DNA from: S015-6 sp964384945 | GTDB taxonomy: Bacteria > Desulfobacterota > DSWW01 | Assembly (NCBI GenBank): GCA_964384945.1 | Contig: CAYLMK010000016.1 | Location: 55,109-119,108 of the forward strand | DNA: 64,000 nt | Direction of reading: 5' to 3' | Shown here: in pieces, positions 16,546-24,669 of the stretch | Position numbering within the stretch: position 1 is the first letter of the stretch | Layout: the number at the start of each line of letters is the position of its first letter | The notes under the pieces: model-generated | Database searches by the model: none | What the model was told of the DNA's origin: nothing | The model's input: the letters and a program-made list of their open reading frames with translations, nothing else | Made by a program: the position numbers and the translations under genes

Positions 16546-18951
16546 TTGCGAGTCACCCTGGAGTGGTTGAAGAGATACGTTGAGATCGAAGAGACGGGGC
16601 AGGAGATTGCGGAACTCCTGACCCGGCAGGGGCTGGAGGTCTCGGCATGCGTTTCCGTAAAACCCGGCCTGCAGGGCGTGATCACGAGCCGGATCGTCTC
16701 CCTGGAGCCGCATCCGTCGGTCTCAGGGCTGTGGGTATGCCGGATCAACACGGGAAAGGAAGACCGAACCGTTCTGTGCGGCGCCGGGAACGTGGCCGTG
16801 GGGGACTGCGTTCCCCTTGCCGTCCCGGGCACCTCGATTCCCTGCGGCAGGGTGATCGAGGCGACCCGGCTCCACGGGATTTACTCCGAAGGGATGCTCT
16901 GCTCGGAACGCGAACTCGACCTCTCGGAGGACCACGAGGGCATCATGAAGCTGCCCTCGGACACGTCGCCGGGCCTTGCACTGGAGCGAGCCCTTGCGCT
17001 CGAGGACGATGTGCTCGATATCGAAGTGACGCCGAACCGCCCGGATTGCCTCAGCGTCGTCGGCGTTGCGAGGGAAATAGCCGCCGGAAAAGGGCGGAAG
17101 CTCCGGCTCCCGAGGTTCGCCCTCGTGGAGCAGGCTCCTTCGAGCGCCGAGGTAAGCTCGATCGAGATCCGGGCCCCCGAGGCCTGCCCCCGGTATGTGG
17201 GGCGCATTGTCGAAGGGGTGAGGGTGGGCCCTTCCCCCTTCTGGCTGCGCAGGCTCCTCAGCCTGGTGGGGCTGAGGCCCATCAACAATATCGTGGACGT
17301 CACGAACTTCGTGATGATGGAGTTGGGTCAGCCGCTGCACGCCTTTGACCTGGACCGACTCGAAGGCAACCGGATCGTGGTTCGCATGGCCAGGGAGGGG
17401 GAGACCCTGACGACCCTGGACGGGCAGCAACGAAGGCTCGGCAGGGACGATCTGCTGATCTGCGACGCCCGCCGTCCCGTGGCTCTGGCAGGGATCATGG
17501 GGTCCCTGGAGAGCGAGATCAGCGACGGCACGACACGTGTCTTCCTCGAGAGCGCCTTCTTCGAGCCTCGGGGAATACGCAGGACCCGAAAGCGATTGGG
17601 GATTTCGACGGAGGCATCCTTCCGGTTCGAACGAGAGATCGACCGGGAGGGCCCGCTCCGGGCAGCCGACCGGTCGACCGCTCTCATGAGCGCTCTGGCA
17701 GGGGGCCGAGTCCTGGCCGGTGCGCTGGATGTTTACCCCATCCCCTACCGAGAACGACGCATCCGTACAACGGTTTCCCGAATCAACCGGCTCCTGGGAA
17801 CATCCATCGAAAAGGGGAGAATTCTGGGCTATTTGAAAGGGCTCGACATGGCGGTCCGGGATGAGCAGGAAGATGCATTGGAGGTCGAACCCCCCTCGTT
17901 CCGGCCGGACGTGAACATGGAAATGGATATCGTGGAGGAGGTGGCCCGGCTTTACGGATACGATGCGGTTCCAACGCACATGCCGAAGGCCCCCGTCTCG
18001 GTTGTCAGGAGCGATCCGGAGCGATGCGCGGAAGACCTCGCCCGGGACGTCCTGGTGGGGATGGGATTCTGCGAGGTGGTCAACTACAGCTTCGGCGGGC
18101 CGGATACGCTCGAGAAGCTGGGTTTCCCGGCCGGAGACGCCAGGAGCGTCCCGGTGCCGCTTCAGAATCCCTTGAGCGAGGAGCAGGGGTTCCTGCGAAC
18201 CACGCTCGTCGGGCCGCTTCTCGAAACGGTTGCAAGGAATGTGCGGCAGAGAAACCGGGACCTCCGGCTCTTCGAAGTCGGACGGGTGTATCTGCCCTCT
18301 TCGGGCAAGGGCCTTCCGCAGGAACGAAAGATGCTGGCGGGCGTCATGGTGGGCAGGCGTTACGCCAGGAGATGGAATGAGCCGGACGCGACGATCGATG
18401 CCTTCGACCTGAAGGGCTGCCTGGAGGTTCTGCTCGCTGCCTTTGGTCTGGACGAATTCCGATGGGATCGGACGGACGAAATTTCCTGTTTACATCCAGG
18501 CTGTTCCGGTGATATTCTAAGATATACAACGAAGATTGGGTATGCGGGAAGGCTCCATCCCGCAGTTCAGGAGGCCTTTGGAATCGAGGAGGATGTCCAC
18601 CTGTTTGAGATGGAATTCGCAAGCCTTGTCGCATGCATGGGCCGCACAAGGACCTACAGGCCTTTTGCGAAACGACCCCCCGTACAGAGAGACATTGCTC
18701 TGGTGCTGGACGATTCCATGACCTATCGAGAGGTGATCGAGACGATGCGCGCTCTCTCCGATGCCCGGGTCACCGGGATCGAGCTTTTTGATCTGTATCG
18801 GGGCCCGCCCGTTCCGGAGGGCAAACAAAGCCTGGCCTTTCGGATTACCTATCAGGATCCAACGAGAAACCTGACGGACGAGGAGATCAACAAGATTCAG
18901 GAGGACTTCCTGGGGCGGCTGCTTCCGGGGTTGAGGGCCCATCTTCGCTGA
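16546..18951 (+). CDS. pheT: Phenylalanyl-tRNA synthetase beta subunit
   Basis: Partner of PheS with editing and tRNA-binding roles, 801 residues. It begins MRVTLEWLKRYVEI, followed by an EMAP-II-like tRNA-binding domain (VITSRIVSLEPHPSVSGLWV; VLCGAGN), the B3/B4 editing domain (IEVTPNRPDCLSVVGVAREI), B5 (RPDVNMEMDIVEEVARLYGYD) and the C-terminal anticodon-binding ferredoxin-like domain (YRPFAKRPPVQRDIALVLDD). No ATG is available near the start. I use the TTG at 16546 because AGGAGG at 16531-16536 is nine bases away; the TTG at 16540 would be only three bases from it. Confidence 0.95.
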   Translation: MRVTLEWLKRYVEIEETGQEIAELLTRQGLEVSACVSVKPGLQGVITSRIVSLEPHPSVSGLWVCRINTGKEDRTVLCGAGNVAVGDCVPLAVPGTSIPCGRVIEATRLHGIYSEGMLCSERELDLSEDHEGIMKLPSDTSPGLALERALALEDDVLDIEVTPNRPDCLSVVGVAREIAAGKGRKLRLPRFALVEQAPSSAEVSSIEIRAPEACPRYVGRIVEGVRVGPSPFWLRRLLSLVGLRPINNIVDVTNFVMMELGQPLHAFDLDRLEGNRIVVRMAREGETLTTLDGQQRRLGRDDLLICDARRPVALAGIMGSLESEISDGTTRVFLESAFFEPRGIRRTRKRLGISTEASFRFEREIDREGPLRAADRSTALMSALAGGRVLAGALDVYPIPYRERRIRTTVSRINRLLGTSIEKGRILGYLKGLDMAVRDEQEDALEVEPPSFRPDVNMEMDIVEEVARLYGYDAVPTHMPKAPVSVVRSDPERCAEDLARDVLVGMGFCEVVNYSFGGPDTLEKLGFPAGDARSVPVPLQNPLSEEQGFLRTTLVGPLLETVARNVRQRNRDLRLFEVGRVYLPSSGKGLPQERKMLAGVMVGRRYARRWNEPDATIDAFDLKGCLEVLLAAFGLDEFRWDRTDEISCLHPGCSGDILRYTTKIGYAGRLHPAVQEAFGIEEDVHLFEMEFASLVACMGRTRTYRPFAKRPPVQRDIALVLDDSMTYREVIETMRALSDARVTGIELFDLYRGPPVPEGKQSLAFRITYQDPTRNLTDEEINKIQEDFLGRLLPGLRAHLR

Positions 18952-19030
18952 ATTCGTGTCTCGCAGGAGACAGACAGAGAAATGGCAGGATTTCGGTAAA
19001 CGTCCATTTGCTCGGGGGGAGGGCACATTC

Positions 19031-19324
19031 ATGACCAAGGCAGATATCGTGGCGGCCATCTACGAGAAAGTGGGCATCTCGAAGACCGAGTCTTCCGATG
19101 TGGTTGAGAGCGTATTCGAGATTCTCAAGGAGACCTTGGAGAAGGGGGAAAAGGTGAAGATCTCGGGTTTCGGCACCTTCATGGTGAAGGAGAAGAACTC
19201 CAGGAAGGGGAGGAATCCGCAGACCGGTGACGGAATCACCATCACCGCAAGGAGCGTGCTCACCTTCAAGCCCAGTCAGGTACTGAAGAAGTCCATGAAC
19301 GACGGGCGGGAGGATTTGCCGTAG
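19031..19324 (+). CDS. ihfA: Integration host factor alpha-type / HU-family DNA-bending protein
   Basis: A 97-residue nucleoid protein of the HU/IHF family that bends DNA. It starts MTKADIVAAIYEKVGISKTE, has the GEKVKISGFGTFMVKEKNSR core and the arm sequence GRNPQTGDGITITARSVLTF, and ends FKPSQVLKKSMN. The position directly after pheT and the GRNPQTG arm favour IHF-alpha over HU, but no beta partner is seen here to confirm it. A GGGGGGAGG ribosome site precedes the ATG. An upstream in-frame stretch lacks family similarity. Confidence 0.92.
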   Translation: MTKADIVAAIYEKVGISKTESSDVVESVFEILKETLEKGEKVKISGFGTFMVKEKNSRKGRNPQTGDGITITARSVLTFKPSQVLKKSMNDGREDLP

Positions 19325-19397
19325 GCGGGGAAAGTGAGCGGGGGGGGGAGGGTGATGCAGGATGTACGCCCAGTTCCCACAGACAGGGGGTATCGCC

Positions 19398-19796
19398 ATG
19401 AGCGTCGTAGCAAACAAGGTCGCGGCGAACAGGACCTACCCGATTCCGGACAAGCTCTACTTTAAGATCGGTGAAGTCGCCGAGATCACCGGAGTGAAAC
19501 CTTACGTTCTCCGCTACTGGGAATCCGAGTTCAAAATGGTCAACCCGTCCAAGAGCCGTTCCCGGCAGCGCCTGTACCGAAAGAGCGACGTGGAACTGAT
19601 CTTCAAGATCAAGGAACTCCTTTACGAGGAGCGGTATACGATCAACGGCGCTCGCAAGAAGCTGAAGGAACTGGGATACGGAAGGATCGGACAGCCGGAA
19701 CTCCCGTTCGAGAAGGAAGGGGGCGAGTCGGTCCTGGACGAGGTGATCGAGGAACTCCGGGAGATCCAGGAGATTCTGTCCGAATCGATCGACTGA
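19398..19796 (+). CDS. MerR-family transcriptional regulator
   Basis: A 132-residue DNA-binding protein. The winged helix starts at residue 19 (LYFKIGEVAEITGVKPYVLR, then YWESEF), with wing residues SRQRLYRKSDVELI and the YTINGARKKLKE helix. It lacks metal-binding cysteines, and the short C-terminal coil (VLDEVIEELREIQEILSESI) suggests dimerisation without a large effector domain. This is the small MerR that typically follows pheT-ihfA in proteobacterial translation operons; its target is generally unknown. I prefer the ATG at 19398 with AGGGGG six bases upstream; ATG 19362 is also in frame. Confidence 0.87.
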   Translation: MSVVANKVAANRTYPIPDKLYFKIGEVAEITGVKPYVLRYWESEFKMVNPSKSRSRQRLYRKSDVELIFKIKELLYEERYTINGARKKLKELGYGRIGQPELPFEKEGGESVLDEVIEELREIQEILSESID

Positions 19797-19847
19797 ATCC
19801 GCCGAGGAACCGACGCGCGCAGAGGCCAAGGGCATTAGGGGTACAGC

Positions 19848-20696
19848 ATGGCGATCGTGACGATATCCAGGGGAACGCTGAGTGGGGGGGAAGCGCTGGC
19901 AGGGCGTCTTGCGGATCGTCTGAACCTGCCCACCCTTTCGCGGGAAGTGATACGGGATGCCGCCTCCCGGTACGGGATTGCCGAGAGCCTCCTCGACCAA
20001 CAGCTTCATAAGGTGCCCAGCCTGATTCAGCGGAGACTCGGCGGGACCGAGGAACGCAGACTGTACCTGGTAGCCATTCAGGCGGCCCTCGCCGAACGGG
20101 CGCGGCAAGGGGATTTCATCTATCATGGGCACGCGGGGCATCTGCTCCTGAAGGATCTTCCCGGGGTCTTCAAGGTCCGGCTGATCGCTCCGATGGCCTA
20201 CCGGGTACGCGCGGTGCGGGAGAAACAGGGACTGACCGAACAAGAGGCCTTGAAATACATCGAGCAGGTGGACAAGAACCGGGCACAGTGGACCAAGTTC
20301 CTGTATAACGTGGATTGGCTGGACCCCTCGCTGTATGACACTGTGATCAACCTCGAATTCCTGAGCCTGGAGACCGCCTGTTCGATGATCGAAGCGGCGG
20401 TTCAACAACCGGAGTTTCTGGACAGCCCGGAACGAAGGAAGATGATCGATGAGCGAGCCCTGGCCTGCAGGATTCAGCTGAAACTCGCCCAAGAGGATCG
20501 CACGAGAGGAATGCAGATCCACGTGGATGTATCCGGCTCGGTGGCCCGTATCCACGGCAGATTCCTGAGCGCTGGTCCTCTGAGCACCGGCCTGCACAGG
20601 AGCGAGGAAGACATCCTGGAGGTTGTTCGTTCCTTCGAGGAGATCAAGAAGGTAGAGTTCAACCTGGCGGATGCGGGCATTCCCGTCGAAAGCTAG
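19848..20696 (+). CDS. Cytidylate-kinase-like family protein with a BON-like C-terminal segment
   Basis: A 282-residue protein. The N-terminal half matches the cytidylate-kinase-like fold: MAIVTISRGTLSGGEALAGR with a degenerate P-loop, then LNLPTLSREVIRDAASRYGI and DFIYHGHAGHLLLKDLPGVF, and the lid-like RVRAVREKQGLTEQEALKYI. The last 70 residues (IHVDVSGSVARIHGR, then EDILEVVRSFEEIKKVEFNL) look like a small BON-type alpha/beta module. The substrate is unknown; being distinct from canonical Cmk, it may be regulatory rather than a true CMP kinase. An AGGGGT ribosome site lies six bases before the ATG. Confidence 0.8.
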   Translation: MAIVTISRGTLSGGEALAGRLADRLNLPTLSREVIRDAASRYGIAESLLDQQLHKVPSLIQRRLGGTEERRLYLVAIQAALAERARQGDFIYHGHAGHLLLKDLPGVFKVRLIAPMAYRVRAVREKQGLTEQEALKYIEQVDKNRAQWTKFLYNVDWLDPSLYDTVINLEFLSLETACSMIEAAVQQPEFLDSPERRKMIDERALACRIQLKLAQEDRTRGMQIHVDVSGSVARIHGRFLSAGPLSTGLHRSEEDILEVVRSFEEIKKVEFNLADAGIPVES

Positions 20697-20733
20697 CCGG
20701 CCGTCCCGAACCCCCTCCGTTTTCCTGGGCGAA

Positions 20734-21993
20734 ATGAACAGACTCCTCTTTCCCGGCGGGGCCCTCCCTTTCTGGGTTCTGTCGGGAGCCATCCTCGGCC
20801 TGTTCCTGCTCGAGATGTTTCCCTTCGAGACCTGGAGCCGGATCCGACCCTATCTGCTGTCCGCTCCTTTCCTTTATCAATCCCTGCTTCTCTACCTCGT
20901 GGCCCTCGTGCTGGCCCTGCTGACCTACCGGAGCCTCTACAATGTGAAGATTCTCCTCGCGAGCCTCCTTTTCCTGATGATGGGCGTCTTCAGCATGCTC
21001 ACCTTCATCGGGTTCCAGACGCCCGGTGGGGCGACCCTCAGGATCGCCAAGGATGAAGGGATCCACCTGCTCCTCTACCTGATCTACAGCGCGGATCTCC
21101 TGCTTCTTGCGCTTGTCCCCTCCTATCTCCCCAAGCTCCTGACGCGGTTGTGCCTGGCGTTGTCCGTACTGATCCAGGCGGCCCTCCTGATTTTCTGTAT
21201 GGATTCTCTCTCCGGAGCGATGAAGGCGCGGTTTGCCTGGATGCTGGAGCATCCGTTGCTGCTCCTTCTCGTCCTGAACGGAATCGTCGCCGCGACGGCG
21301 TATGTTCTTTCTTTCCGGAGGGCAGACCCGTATGCCGGGTCGATCGCGGGCTTCCTCGTCCTGCTCTCGATCGCCTTTGCGGTCCGCGGGTCGGACAGGG
21401 AGATCCTGCTCCTCCACCTGGTGCCGATTGCGCTGGTCTTCATGATGCTGGCCAACCTGGCCACCAGCCTCTTTCACCATGCCCATTATGATCCGCTCCT
21501 GAATATCTACAATCGGGGACACGGGAACAGCATTCTTCAGGGGAAAGCCAGGTCGCTGGGCAGACGGTTCGCGCTGGCCCTCTTCGACCTGGATCATTTC
21601 AAGCAGGTCAATGACCGGTACGGTCATGCGGTCGGAGACAGGGTTCTCTACGAGGTGGCACAGAAGGTCCGCGAAAGGGCCCTCCCCCGGGGGATCACCT
21701 GCCGTTACGGAGGGGAGGAGCTGCTGGTCGTCTTTCCGGGCACTTCGCTCGCATACGCCGAGAAAACGGGGCGCGAGATCGTGGGGGCGGTCGCCCAGAT
21801 GCGAATCCCGGCCGGCGTCCGGAAGAAGAGCAAGGCGGATCTGTGTGTCACGGTCAGCGGCGGCATGGCGGAGGGGAGATCGGGGAAGGATGACGTCATG
21901 GCCGTGCTCGAGGCGGCCGACCGTGCTCTGTACCGGGCGAAGAGGCTGGGAAGGAACCGCCTCAACGTGGCACGGAGGCGGGCCGCCGGATAG
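20734..21993 (+). CDS. Membrane diguanylate cyclase (GGDEF domain, no inhibitory I-site)
   Basis: A 419-residue inner-membrane protein. Seven or eight hydrophobic helices fill residues 1-245 (for example FWVLSGAILGLFLLEMF and LYLVALVLALLTYRSLY). A GGDEF domain follows: YDPLLNIYNR, ALFDLDHFKQVNDRYGHAVG, and the active-site RYGGEELLVVF with GGEEL at residues 326-330. It should make cyclic di-GMP from GTP. The position of the product-inhibition RxxD motif upstream of GGEEL reads L-P-R-G, so feedback inhibition looks lost. The N-terminal domain probably senses a membrane or small-molecule signal. ATG 20671 overlaps the preceding gene and is an alternative start; neither has a strong ribosome site. 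Confidence 0.85.
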   Translation: MNRLLFPGGALPFWVLSGAILGLFLLEMFPFETWSRIRPYLLSAPFLYQSLLLYLVALVLALLTYRSLYNVKILLASLLFLMMGVFSMLTFIGFQTPGGATLRIAKDEGIHLLLYLIYSADLLLLALVPSYLPKLLTRLCLALSVLIQAALLIFCMDSLSGAMKARFAWMLEHPLLLLLVLNGIVAATAYVLSFRRADPYAGSIAGFLVLLSIAFAVRGSDREILLLHLVPIALVFMMLANLATSLFHHAHYDPLLNIYNRGHGNSILQGKARSLGRRFALALFDLDHFKQVNDRYGHAVGDRVLYEVAQKVRERALPRGITCRYGGEELLVVFPGTSLAYAEKTGREIVGAVAQMRIPAGVRKKSKADLCVTVSGGMAEGRSGKDDVMAVLEAADRALYRAKRLGRNRLNVARRRAAG

Positions 21994-22011
21994 GCGGGTC
22001 GCCCGGGGCGG

Positions 22012-23214
22012 TCAGGTATCCGCCGTCAGGTGATGGACCGCACGCTCCAGGCCGTCCAAGCTCAGGGGAAACATCCGAATGATGTTGGCGATCTCGCGCT
22101 GGGTGTAGGACCCGTGGGAGTAATCGCTGGCGAACGTGACCATCGGGTTCAGCCACGCGGAGTGCCGGAAAACGTGTGCGAGGAACCTCAGCCACTCGAT
22201 CGAGGGCCGCGACTGTTTTTCGCTGTAGTCGATGCAACCCCGCGGGTGCTCCAGTTCGTAGGGCGCCATGGCGGCGTCCCCGACGAAAAGGAGCCGGTAG
22301 GCGGGGTCGAGCCTTGGAAACTCGGCCGTGACGAAAGGCTTTCGGCAGCGCTGCGGGTCTTCCCAGACCCGGTCGTAAACGCAGTTGTGGAAGTAGAAGA
22401 TCTTCAGTTCCTTGAACTGCGCCTGTGCATAGTTGAATAGGGTCTGCACGACCTCCACATAGGGATCCATGCTCCAGCCGCCGTTGTCGATCATCAGGAT
22501 GACCTTCAGGCGGTCGCGAAGGCTCCGCTTGAAGACGATGTCGATCTCGCCGCCCAGCTTGACCGTCTGGCGTATCGTCTCCTCGATGTCCAGCCGGTCC
22601 TTCGGCCCTGCGGGCAGCATGTGCCGCAGCCGCCTCAGGGCCTCTCCGATCTGGGAGGAGGTCAGGCGGGTGTTCTGCGTGTAGTCGCGGTAGCGTCGTT
22701 CCAGGGCCACCTTGACGGCGGATTTGCCCCGGGAGGTCCCGCCCACGCGCATCCCGCCCGGATGAAAGCCGGAATGACCGACCGGCGAAGTCCCGCCTGT
22801 TCCGATCCAGCGGTCGCCTCCGTCGTGCCGCTCCGTCTGTTCCTTCAGCCTGTCCAGGAAGTACTGAACGAGCTCTTCCGGGCTCAGTTCGGCCAGCGAT
22901 TCCGGGTCGATGCCCAGCAGATCCGCGAGCTCCTTCGGATCACGGAGCCATTCGTTCAGGAGCAACCGGATCGATTCCTCGAGTTCGCGTTCCCAGTCTT
23001 CTCCCTGTTCCACGCCGTAGAAATGGTGGGCGAAGATGCGATCGTAGAGATCGAAGTAGCGCTCGCTCTTCACCATGATCGACCGGGCGGCCACGTAAAA
23101 GTCCTCCAGCGATTCGACCAGACCGAGATGGAGGGCCTTCTGCAGGCGCAGGAAGGCGGTGGGCGTGGCCGGAATCCCCGCATTCCGGAGGGCGTAGAAA
23201 AACGCAACAAACAT
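22012..23214 (-). CDS. VWA-domain protein (CoxE-like), partner of the MoxR ATPase
   Basis: A 400-residue cytoplasmic protein. The N-terminal half (MFVAFFYALRNAGIPATPTA, LRDPKELADLLGI) is the helical part seen in CoxE-like proteins; the C-terminal half is a von Willebrand A fold. The metal-site motif, normally DxSxS, reads DNGGWSM at residues 243-249, so the site is degenerate. A later DYSHGSYTQREI stretch follows. Such proteins usually work with a MoxR-type ATPase as a chaperone for metal insertion or complex assembly. It starts 8 bp after the ATPase gene, so the two are co-translated. Start at ATG 23214; the frame is open upstream only through the ATPase gene in another frame. Confidence 0.85.
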   Translation of the reverse strand: MFVAFFYALRNAGIPATPTAFLRLQKALHLGLVESLEDFYVAARSIMVKSERYFDLYDRIFAHHFYGVEQGEDWERELEESIRLLLNEWLRDPKELADLLGIDPESLAELSPEELVQYFLDRLKEQTERHDGGDRWIGTGGTSPVGHSGFHPGGMRVGGTSRGKSAVKVALERRYRDYTQNTRLTSSQIGEALRRLRHMLPAGPKDRLDIEETIRQTVKLGGEIDIVFKRSLRDRLKVILMIDNGGWSMDPYVEVVQTLFNYAQAQFKELKIFYFHNCVYDRVWEDPQRCRKPFVTAEFPRLDPAYRLLFVGDAAMAPYELEHPRGCIDYSEKQSRPSIEWLRFLAHVFRHSAWLNPMVTFASDYSHGSYTQREIANIIRMFPLSLDGLERAVHHLTADT

Positions 23215-23222
23215 GGCTCCGC

Positions 23223-24074
23223 CTATCGCGAGTACGCGCTCCAGTTCTGGGCCTGCATGAAGTCGGCGCTCTTCTTGAACAACACCCCGAGAAACGGAAT
23301 GTCCTTGTTCTGCTGGAGGACCTTGGGGTCGAAGTCGGGATCCATGCGGAGGGCGCGAATCCAGTTGAGCAGCTCCCGCGTTGCGGGCTTCTTCTCTACC
23401 TGCGGAAGGGAACGCAACCTGTAGAATGTTTCGATGCACGCTTTGGCCAGGCGGTCTTCGATATCCGGAAAATGGGCCTCCACGATCCGCCGCATGAAGG
23501 CCGGCTCCGGAAACGCGATGTGGTGGAAGTTGCAGCGGCCGAGGAAGGGGTCGCTCAGGTCCTTCTTTGCGTTTGAGGTGATGACCACCACGGGGCGCCG
23601 GATGGCCTTCACCGTCTCGTCGATCTCGACGATATCAAAGGTCATCTGGTCGAGCACGTCGAGCAGGTCGTCCTGAAAGTCGCTGTCCGCCTTGTCGATC
23701 TCATCGATCAGGAGCACGACCCGGTCCGTCGCGGTGAAGGCCTGACCGATCTTCCCCATGCGGATGTAGTTCTTGATGTCGCTCACGTCTCTCCCCGAGT
23801 CGGCGAATCGGCTGTCGTTGAGCCGGGTGAGGGTATCGTACTGGTAGAGGGCATCGACGGCTTTCATGTTGCTCTTTACGTTGAGCGCGATGAGCCGCAT
23901 CCGGAGGCTCTCCGAAAGGGCATGGGCCAGGAGGGTCTTCCCGGTTCCCGGCTCTCCCTTCAAAAGCAGCGGCATCTCGAGGGCGATCGAGATGTTGACG
24001 ATCTTGGCCAGTTCCGGATCCACCACATAGGTGGACGTGCCCTGAAAGGACTCTCGGCCGTTCGGCTTCTCCAT
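23223..24074 (-). CDS. MoxR-family AAA+ ATPase
   Basis: A 283-residue AAA+ ATPase. Walker A is GEPGTGKT (residues 40-47), Walker B VVLLIDEIDKADSDFQDDLL, sensor-1 ITSNAKKDLSDPFLGRCNF. The insertion between them (YQYDTLTRLNDSRFADSGRD) is typical of MoxR-type proteins that act with VWA-domain partners. It probably remodels or activates a target complex together with the downstream VWA protein; no target gene is adjacent. An AGGAGAA ribosome site lies near the ATG. It is divergent from the VOC-protein gene. Confidence 0.9.
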   Translation of the reverse strand: MEKPNGRESFQGTSTYVVDPELAKIVNISIALEMPLLLKGEPGTGKTLLAHALSESLRMRLIALNVKSNMKAVDALYQYDTLTRLNDSRFADSGRDVSDIKNYIRMGKIGQAFTATDRVVLLIDEIDKADSDFQDDLLDVLDQMTFDIVEIDETVKAIRRPVVVITSNAKKDLSDPFLGRCNFHHIAFPEPAFMRRIVEAHFPDIEDRLAKACIETFYRLRSLPQVEKKPATRELLNWIRALRMDPDFDPKVLQQNKDIPFLGVLFKKSADFMQAQNWSAYSR

Positions 24075-24110
24075 GGTGTTCTCCTGTTCGAGAGGGTCTC
24101 AAACTTTCAC

Positions 24111-24140
24111 AGTGTAGCACGTTCGAGCCGGCCAAGTCGA
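24111..24140 (-). promoter_or_regulatory. Possible promoter and inverted repeat upstream of moxR-VWA
   Basis: On the minus strand TCGACT (24140-24135) is followed after 18 bp by TACACT (24116-24111), 4 of 6 each. The spacer and -35 overlap an inverted repeat GTTCGA (24121-24126) and TCGAAC (24137-24142). Weak evidence. Confidence 0.35.
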
Positions 24141-24260
24141 ACCCGCTCCTTCCCGTCCGCGTCTTCTGCAAGCAAGAACTCGCAGGACCTCGCCGGACAT
24201 GCTACCATGGTTTCGGGGACGCACAACCGCGAGGCAAACCAGGGCAGGAGGAGGCTCGGC

Positions 24261-24662
24261 ATGATCAAAGGCATCAACCATGTGGGGATCGTTGTAAAGG
24301 ATATCGACGAGGCGCTCGCTTTCCTTCGAGAGGCCTTCGGCGCGGAAGAGGTCCGGCGGATGGAGGTCCCGATGATGAAACAGATTTCATCGATTGTCCG
24401 GATAGGAGAGGATTGCTTCGAGTTGATGGAACCCACGGGTCCCGAGGGCCCGGCAGGGAGTTTTCTCGCGGCCAGAGGGGGCGGCCTCCACCATGTTTCT
24501 CTCCTCTGCGGGGACGTGGGGGCGCTGTGCGGCAAGCTGGAGTCGCAGGGCCTGAAGATTGTCAGCAAGGTCCTCGAAGGCCCTTTCCGGGTCGCCTTCC
24601 TCCACCCGAAGAGCGGCAAGGGGGTGCTCTACGAGCTTACCGATACTCCCTCCCTGGAATAG
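24261..24662 (+). CDS. VOC-superfamily protein, methylmalonyl-CoA epimerase-like
   Basis: A 133-residue protein of the glyoxalase/vicinal-oxygen-chelate fold. It begins MIKGINHVGIVVKDIDEALA, with the first metal-ligand His in INHVGI; a second His in GGLHHVSLLC, Glu in CFELMEP and Glu in GVLYELTD complete the pattern expected for methylmalonyl-CoA epimerase. The expected role is interconverting (R)- and (S)-methylmalonyl-CoA in propionate metabolism. No mutase is nearby, so another VOC function (lactoylglutathione lyase-like) stays possible. A GGAGGAGG ribosome site sits about seven bases before the ATG. Convergent with the histidine kinase, 7 bp apart. Confidence 0.8.
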   Translation: MIKGINHVGIVVKDIDEALAFLREAFGAEEVRRMEVPMMKQISSIVRIGEDCFELMEPTGPEGPAGSFLAARGGGLHHVSLLCGDVGALCGKLESQGLKIVSKVLEGPFRVAFLHPKSGKGVLYELTDTPSLE

Positions 24663-24669
24663 CGAAACA

